A DNA stretch of 64,000 nucleotides from CAIWHR01 sp963724975 (GTDB taxonomy: Bacteria > Pseudomonadota > Gammaproteobacteria > Burkholderiales > Casimicrobiaceae), in contig CAVRXB010000011.1 of the NCBI GenBank assembly GCA_963724975.1, positions 434,001 to 498,000 of the forward strand, written 5' to 3'. The notes below the pieces were generated by a model, which had not been told where the DNA came from, searched no databases, and saw only the letters and a list, made by a program, of their open reading frames with translations. A program made the translations under genes and the position numbers. Below, piece by piece: positions 57,568 through 64,000 of this stretch (positions are counted from its first letter, which is position 1; every line of letters begins with the position of its first letter).

Positions 57568-58077
57568 GTGGCAACGGCTGGCAAAGACTGCGATCTCGCG
57601 GTTCCGGTGACGGACCGCTATTTCGAGGACTACGTGCCCGGGGCTGTCTGCGTCTTCGGCGACATCGCGATGACAGAGGCGGACATTCTCGAATTCGCAC
57701 GCCGCTACGATCCGCAGCCGATTCACGCGGAGCCCGATGCAGCGAAGCACGGCCCGTTCGGAGGACTCATCGCCAGCGGCTGGCACACGACGGCATGCGT
57801 GATGCGCGTGCTGGTCGAGCGCTATCTGTCGCACGTCGCGGCGATTGTGTCACCGGGGATCGACGAGCTGCGCTGGACAGCGCCGGTGCGCCCCGGCGAC
57901 GTGCTGCGCGTTCGCGTCACCGTGGAAGGCGCGACGCCGTCACGCTCGAAGCCGGACCGGGGTCTCGTGCGCTCGTTCATCGAGGCATTGAACCAGCGCG
58001 ACGAGGTCGTGCTGAGCATGAAGGCGATGAACTTCATCCGCCGACGCGAGTGGCGAGCCGGGGCCCCGGGCGCGTAG
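57568..58077 (+). CDS. MaoC-like hot-dog dehydratase
   Basis: A 169-residue single hot-dog protein (DRYFEDYVPGAVCVFGDIAM, TEADILEFARRYDPQPIH, then the GGLIASGWHTTACVMRVLV helix with catalytic-type DPQPIH). MaoC proteins hydrate trans-2-enoyl-CoA; the substrate is unknown. The GTG at 57568 follows the nitrilase stop immediately, while a second GTG at 57607 begins nearer to the conserved part. Coupled to the nitrilase gene. Confidence 0.85.
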   Translation: MATAGKDCDLAVPVTDRYFEDYVPGAVCVFGDIAMTEADILEFARRYDPQPIHAEPDAAKHGPFGGLIASGWHTTACVMRVLVERYLSHVAAIVSPGIDELRWTAPVRPGDVLRVRVTVEGATPSRSKPDRGLVRSFIEALNQRDEVVLSMKAMNFIRRREWRAGAPGA

Positions 58078-58234
58078 CGCCGAGGGGGAGCGAGCGATCA
58101 CGAGTCGTCGCAGCGGCCGACGGCTGGCCGCAACGGCGTACTTGGCGGTGCGGAGGCCGCCAACCGAGCGCATACGGCAGCCGATTACAATACGGCCCGC
58201 GCCGGCCAAAGCCGGTCTTCCGACGAGCTTCGCG

Positions 58235-59635
<1,401 letters not shown>

Positions 59636-59719
59636 GCTTGGTTGATTCCTAGTGCGGAATCTGCTGGTTCAGCCGCTGCAGCGCCGCGTCGACAACGGTG
59701 TCCTTGCCCAGCGCGACGT

Positions 59720-60391
59720 TCAAGAGCGTCCCCGCAGCAGGACCAGCACCGCTCCGCCGCCGCCCGCGTGTTGCGGCGCCTCGCAATAGGCGAGCACATC
59801 GTCCCATTGCGAAAGCCACCGCCGGACCTTGCCCTTCAGCACGGGCTCCTTGTTCGGCGAGGTAAGGCCCTTGCCGTGCACGATGCGCACGCAGCGGTAG
59901 CCGCGCGCTCGCGCGTCGTCGAGGAAATCCGCCAGCGCATCGTGCGCCTGGTCGATCGAATGTCCATGGAGATCGATGTCGTCTTGGACCGACCACTGGC
60001 CGCGTCGCAGCTTCGTCAGGACATCGATGCCGACGCCGCGGCGGACAAACGTCTGTTCGGCTTCGTGCTCCTGGCCAATTTCCCAGAACTCGCGCGCGGG
60101 CTCGGCGCCGAACTTCGACGCTGCAAGCGCGTCGGCATCGTCGGCAATGCGCTGCCGAGGTATGGGCGCGGGGCGCGGGGCGGAAGTCGCTGCCCTCCGC
60201 GCAGGGGGCAGCTTGTGAACGTCGGCAAAAGCCTGTGCCAGATCGATGTCACCGTCGCGGTGCTCGCTGGCAGCGAGCGTACGTGGCGATGAACTCGAGC
60301 GCGGCAGCGGCGATTTCCGGACTTGCTCCGTTGCAGGCGCCTTCACCCGCGCGGCGTCGACCAGTTTCTTCAAATCGGAGAGCTTTGCCAT
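59720..60391 (-). CDS. Smr-domain endonuclease-like protein
   Basis: A 223-residue protein with a variable N-terminal 130 residues and a C-terminal Smr domain: QDDIDLHGHSIDQAHDALAD (DLHG), the RCVRIVHGKGLTSPNKEPV (HGKG) loop and GGGGAVLVLLRG end. Smr domains bind and can nick nucleic acids; recent homologues cleave stalled-ribosome mRNA. The frame ends just after LLRGRS; if one base is extra, a second frame would add TLLNVALGKDTVVDAALQRL and end at 59649. It follows trxB by 16 bp. Confidence 0.85.
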   Translation of the reverse strand: MAKLSDLKKLVDAARVKAPATEQVRKSPLPRSSSSPRTLAASEHRDGDIDLAQAFADVHKLPPARRAATSAPRPAPIPRQRIADDADALAASKFGAEPAREFWEIGQEHEAEQTFVRRGVGIDVLTKLRRGQWSVQDDIDLHGHSIDQAHDALADFLDDARARGYRCVRIVHGKGLTSPNKEPVLKGKVRRWLSQWDDVLAYCEAPQHAGGGGAVLVLLRGRS

Positions 60392-60407
60392 CGAACGCGC
60401 CGCGCGA

Positions 60408-61367
60408 CTACAAAGCGCCGGTTGCTTCAAGATACGCCTCGGCGTCGAGCGCCGCCATGCAACCGGTCCCGGCCGAGGTCACAGCCTGCCGGTAGACGTG
60501 GTCGGCGACGTCGCCCGCGGCAAATACTCCCGGCACCGTCGTCGCGGTCGCGTTGCCTTCGGTGCCGCTCCTCACCTGGATGTAGCCGCCGGCCATGTCG
60601 AGCTGACCTTCGAAGATTTGCGTATTCGGCGTGTGGCCGATGGCGATGAAAACCCCGTGCACCGCGATGTCCTTGGTAGTGCCGGTCCTTGCGTCCTTGA
60701 GGCGAGCGCCTGTGACACCCGTGGCGTCGCCGAGAATCTCGTCGAGCGTCTGATGCCATGCGACGCGCACGTTGCCCCCATTTTGCGTTTTCGCCATCAG
60801 GCGGTCGATCAGGATCGCTTCGGCGCGGAACTTGTCGCGCCGATGGATCACTGTGACGCTCTTCGCGATGTTCGACAGATACAGGGCTTCTTCGACCGCG
60901 GTATTGCCGCCGCCGACCACGCAAACGTCCTGGTCCTTGTAGAAGAATCCGTCGCAGGTCGCGCACGCCGAGACGCCCTTGCCGGCAAAGGCCTGCTCGG
61001 AGGGCAGTCCAAGATAGCGCGCGGATGCCCCCGTCGCAATGATCAGCGCGTCGCACGTGTAGTCGCCGGAATCGCCGTGAAGGAGGATGGGCTTCGCCTT
61101 GAGATCGACCGTGTGGATGTGGTCAAACACCAATGCGGTTTCGAAGCGCTCGGCATGCTGCTGGAAACGAGCCATCAACTCGGGCCCCTGCACGCCCATC
61201 GCATCCGCGGGCCAATTGTCGACGTCGGTGGTCGTCATCAGCTGTCCGCCTTGCGCGAGCCCGGTGATCAGCACCGGCTTCAGATTGGCGCGCGCGGCGT
61301 ATACTGCCGCCGAGTATCCGGCGGGTCCGGAACCCAGGATCAGCAGGCGGGCGTGCGTGGTGGGCAT
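60408..61367 (-). CDS. trxB: thioredoxin reductase
   Basis: A 319-residue flavoenzyme that passes electrons from NADPH to thioredoxin. FAD motif GSGPAG (12-17), redox pair C135/C138 in SACATCDGFF, NADPH motif GGGNTAVEEALYL, HRRDKFRAE, and the C-terminal FAAGDVADHVYRQAV. Start 61367 (MPTTHARLLILG). Smr follows in the same direction; ftsK is divergent. All expected residues are present. Confidence 0.95.
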   Translation of the reverse strand: MPTTHARLLILGSGPAGYSAAVYAARANLKPVLITGLAQGGQLMTTTDVDNWPADAMGVQGPELMARFQQHAERFETALVFDHIHTVDLKAKPILLHGDSGDYTCDALIIATGASARYLGLPSEQAFAGKGVSACATCDGFFYKDQDVCVVGGGNTAVEEALYLSNIAKSVTVIHRRDKFRAEAILIDRLMAKTQNGGNVRVAWHQTLDEILGDATGVTGARLKDARTGTTKDIAVHGVFIAIGHTPNTQIFEGQLDMAGGYIQVRSGTEGNATATTVPGVFAAGDVADHVYRQAVTSAGTGCMAALDAEAYLEATGAL

Positions 61368-61480
61368 GCAATTCTCGCTTCGCAAATCATTTGATTTTAC
61401 TTGATGTATGGGCGCCGCCCGGCGACCCAACCTGCGTGCATTTCACCTCTTCCAGTGCGCTTTTTGCATGCGAACCGCTG

Positions 61481-61486
61481 TATAAT
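61481..61486 (+). promoter_or_regulatory. putative ftsK promoter -10 box
   Basis: A perfect TATAAT lies 61 bp before the ftsK start in the trxB/ftsK divergent gap. A matching -35 is weak. An inverted repeat AGTTC-ATTAAC-GAACT (61502-61517) and an A/T-rich stretch follow between promoter and gene and may bind a regulator or form the leader hairpin. Confidence 0.5.
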
Positions 61487-61546
61487 GCACTGCGTGAAGT
61501 TAGTTCATTAACGAACTGTTTTTAAACAAAAAAAGAGGCATCGACT

Positions 61547-63853
61547 TTGCGTCGTACGGCAACCACTCCCGGGCGACCCGTTGCCACCGAGCCGACGTTA
61601 TCGCCGCGCTTTGCGCGTCTTGTCCGCGAATCGTGGTGGCTCATTGTCGTTGCGGCGTTCATCTGGCTTGCGCTCGTGCTCTCGACATACACACGCGACG
61701 ATCCTGCCTGGTCGACGTCGGGTGTTGGCGCACCGATCGCAAACAAAGGCGGCGTGGCCGGTGCATGGCTTGCCGATCTGCTGTTCTATCTGTTTGGCCT
61801 TTCCGCGTGGTGGTGGGTGGTCGCGGGCGTTGTTCTCGTCGTCGCCGGTTATCGGCGCATCGGCCATCCTGAACGAGCCCGCGAACATCCGCTCCCACTC
61901 GGCATCCTGGGCTTCGGCCTCGTCCTCGTGTCGAGCGCCGCGCTCGAAGCGCTGCGCTTCTATCGCCTGCCGGCGTCGCTGCCGCAGCGGGCGGGCGGCG
62001 TGTTTGGCGAGGTGATAGGCACTGCGCTCGCGCATCTCGCGGGCTTCAATGGCGCCACGCTCTTCCTGATCGTGCTTTTCGCAGTGGGTTGGTCTTTGTT
62101 TTCCGGCATGTCGTGGCTGCGGCTGATGGAGCGAATCGGCGCCGCGCTGGAAGGAAGCATCGGGTGGCTGCGCCGGCGTTCGGAGCAACGCCGCGACCGT
62201 GTGCTCGGAGAGCAGGCGCTCGCCGAGCGTGACGCCATCGTGCACGCGAAGCAGGATGTCGTCTTTCACGAGCCCGTCGTCGTCGTGCCGCCCGCTGCGG
62301 AACTTCCGAAATCGGAGCGTGCGGTCAAGGAGCGCCAGCGCCCGCTGTTCGTCGACATGCCGGATTCGCCGCTGCCGCCGTTGGCGCTCCTCGACGAAGC
62401 GCCGTCGGCGCACGAAGCGATCAGCGCCGAGTCGCTCGAATTCACGTCGCGCCTGATCGAGCGCAAGCTCGCGGACTTTGGCGTCGCCGTCCGCGTGCTG
62501 GCCGCGTACCCGGGCCCCGTGATCACGCGCTTCGAGATCGAGCCGGCAGTCGGCGTCAAGGGCGCGCAGATCGTGAACTTGATGAAGGACCTCGCGCGCG
62601 CGTTGTCGGTCGTCAGCATTCGCGTCGTGGAGACGATTCCGGGCAAGTCCTGCATGGGCCTCGAGCTGCCCAACGCGCGCCGGCAGATCGTGAAGCTGGT
62701 CGAGATACTGTCGTCGACCACCTACAACGACACCACGAGTCCCCTCACGCTCGCGCTCGGCAAGGACATCGCCGGCAAGCCCGTCATCGCCGACCTCGCA
62801 CGCATGCCGCACCTGCTGGTGGCGGGCACGACCGGCTCCGGCAAATCGGTCGCGGTGAACGCGATGATCCTGTCACTGCTCTACAAAGCCGAGCCAAAGC
62901 AGGTGCGCTTCATCTTCATCGATCCAAAGATGCTGGAGCTCTCGGTCTACGAGGGCATCCCGCATCTGCTATCGCCCGTCGTGACCGACATGAAGCTCGC
63001 CGGCAACGCGCTCAACTGGTGCGTGGGTGAAATGGAGCGCCGCTACAAGCTCATGTCGACGCTCGGCGTACGCAACCTGTCTGGCTACAACAACCGGATC
63101 GTCGAGGCGAAGAAAGCCGGCAAGGCTCTCACCAATCCGTTTTCGCTGACGCCCGAGGAACCGGAACCGATCGAAGAGATGCCCTTCATCGTCGTCGTCA
63201 TCGACGAGCTGGCAGACCTCATGATGGTGACCGGAAAGAAGATCGAGGAGCTGATCGCGCGGATCGCGCAAAAGGCGCGCGCGGCGGGCATCCACCTGAT
63301 TCTGGCAACGCAGCGACCCAGCGTCGATGTGATCACCGGCCTCATCAAGGCGAACATTCCGTCGCGAATCGCTTTCCAGGTCGCAAGCAAGGTCGATTCC
63401 CGGACGATCCTCGATCACATGGGGGCGGAGACTTTGCTGGGTCAAGGCGATATGCTCTTCCAGCCACCGGGCGTGGGCTATCCATCGCGCGTGCATGGCG
63501 CATTCGTCTCGGATGCCGAGGTGCACAAGGTCGTCCAGCATCTCCTTGCGCAAGGCGGGCCGCAGTATCTCGAGGGCATCCTCGAAGGTACGGCGACCAA
63601 CGGCAACGGCGAAGACGGAATCGTTGTCGAAGGCGCCGACGCCGAGTCGGACCCGATGTACGATCAGGCAGTGGCGATCGTGCTGCAGACACGGCGGCCG
63701 TCGATATCGCTCGTGCAGCGCCATTTGCGCATCGGCTACAACCGTGCCGCGAGACTGATCGAACAGATGGAGCGCGCGGGCCTCGTCTCGCCGATGCAGA
63801 CGAACGGCAACCGCGAGGTGCTGGTTGCGCCTGGCAAGGGAGCCGCGCCGTGA
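61547..63853 (+). CDS. ftsK: DNA translocase FtsK
   Basis: A 768-residue membrane-anchored translocase that pumps chromosomal DNA through the septum and activates XerCD at dif. Four membrane helices lie in the first 190 residues (SWWLIVVAAFIWLALVLSTY and onward), then a short linker and the RecA-type motor: Walker A GTTGSGKSVAVNAM, Walker B VVVIDELADLMM, LILATQRPSVDVITGLIKAN, and a gamma winged helix at the end (SISLVQRHLRIGYNRAARLI). The start is TTG, 8 bases after a GAGG site; no ATG fits. The linker is shorter than in E. coli. Confidence 0.93.
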   Translation: MRRTATTPGRPVATEPTLSPRFARLVRESWWLIVVAAFIWLALVLSTYTRDDPAWSTSGVGAPIANKGGVAGAWLADLLFYLFGLSAWWWVVAGVVLVVAGYRRIGHPERAREHPLPLGILGFGLVLVSSAALEALRFYRLPASLPQRAGGVFGEVIGTALAHLAGFNGATLFLIVLFAVGWSLFSGMSWLRLMERIGAALEGSIGWLRRRSEQRRDRVLGEQALAERDAIVHAKQDVVFHEPVVVVPPAAELPKSERAVKERQRPLFVDMPDSPLPPLALLDEAPSAHEAISAESLEFTSRLIERKLADFGVAVRVLAAYPGPVITRFEIEPAVGVKGAQIVNLMKDLARALSVVSIRVVETIPGKSCMGLELPNARRQIVKLVEILSSTTYNDTTSPLTLALGKDIAGKPVIADLARMPHLLVAGTTGSGKSVAVNAMILSLLYKAEPKQVRFIFIDPKMLELSVYEGIPHLLSPVVTDMKLAGNALNWCVGEMERRYKLMSTLGVRNLSGYNNRIVEAKKAGKALTNPFSLTPEEPEPIEEMPFIVVVIDELADLMMVTGKKIEELIARIAQKARAAGIHLILATQRPSVDVITGLIKANIPSRIAFQVASKVDSRTILDHMGAETLLGQGDMLFQPPGVGYPSRVHGAFVSDAEVHKVVQHLLAQGGPQYLEGILEGTATNGNGEDGIVVEGADAESDPMYDQAVAIVLQTRRPSISLVQRHLRIGYNRAARLIEQMERAGLVSPMQTNGNREVLVAPGKGAAP

Positions 63854-64000
63854 GGGGCATCGTCGCGTCGCGCGTGCTTGTGCTTGCGGGTCTCGCCGCC
63901 GCCAATATGGCTATCGCCGGGCCCGTTCTCGTCTACCGCGAGGGCGCGGCATTCTGCCCGAAGGATCGTCCCGCGACGGCGCCGCGAATCACGGCCAACG
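63850..64000 (+). CDS. exported protein, cut by the window edge
   Basis: The first 50 residues of a protein starting with GTG that overlaps the ftsK stop (GTGA). A signal peptide (RGIVASRVLVLAGLAAANMA, cleavage after IA) leads into GPVLVYREGAAFCPKDRPAT. The place after ftsK often holds lolA, but this sequence does not resemble LolA and I cannot name a family. The frame is open to the end of the window. Confidence 0.6.
   Translation, partial: MRGIVASRVLVLAGLAAANMAIAGPVLVYREGAAFCPKDRPATAPRITAN

Noticed and set aside
61501..61530. LexA box before ftsK
   Set aside because: The A/T-rich palindrome lacks the CTGT-N8-ACAG layout; I keep it only as an unassigned inverted repeat.

Overview
This is a GC-rich chromosomal segment that looks betaproteobacterial, closest in gene order to Burkholderiales-like genomes. 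Pointers are the aromatic/aspartate aminotransferase next to uvrB, the block Sua5-like protein - site-2 protease - trpS - scpA - scpB - rluB, ilvE - CHCC zinc finger - waaF, glnE - yhdP - nitrilase, trxB - smr, and a P-II gene after glutamine-dependent NAD synthetase. Lineage is inferred from protein content and synteny only. Several genes carry one-base or CG-dinucleotide indels while keeping family motifs on both sides, so part of the window probably has consensus errors, as in a metagenome assembly.

Layout. 0-9.8 kb is the accessory part: two glycosyltransferases, a LapA-like membrane protein, an OsmC remnant, a secreted SnoaL-like protein, two tandem paralogous six-cysteine glycine-rich small proteins, a secreted SH3 protein, a ceramidase-like/DUF4105 fusion, a patatin remnant and a secreted amidohydrolase with a damaged or ACG start. 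9.8-15.4 kb holds tRNA-Cys, tRNA-Gly, an aminotransferase, an MsbA-type ABC exporter and a heavily frameshifted uvrB. 15.4-21.0 kb is a tandem array of four secreted right-handed beta-helix proteins on the minus strand, broken by a purine-only poly-G tract. 21.2-35.3 kb is RNA and protein housekeeping: a low-molecular-weight phosphatase, rne, rluC, a phosphoglycolate phosphatase-like HAD, a CysB-type regulator with an MFS exporter and a DUF192 protein, trpS, scpAB and rluB.

35.3-45.6 kb has a short-chain dehydrogenase and an enoyl-CoA isomerase-like gene, a FemAB/GNAT-like protein, NAD synthetase, glnB, mscL and a branched-chain amino acid ABC transporter whose second permease and first ATPase are fused. 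45.6-64 kb has tldD, waaF, a CHCC zinc finger, ilvE, glnE, yhdP, a nitrilase, a MaoC protein, asnS, smr, trxB, ftsK and the start of an exported protein cut by the window edge.

Functional themes are nitrogen control (glnB, glnE, NAD synthetase, liv uptake, ilvE), envelope building (waaF, yhdP, msbA-like, glycosyltransferases, lapA-like), RNA processing (rne, rluB, rluC) and chromosome segregation (scpAB, ftsK). The most novel elements are the twin-CX3C small protein pair, the ceramidase-DUF4105 fusion and the beta-helix array. All indels I detect lie before about 35.1 kb; the remaining 29 kb reads cleanly.
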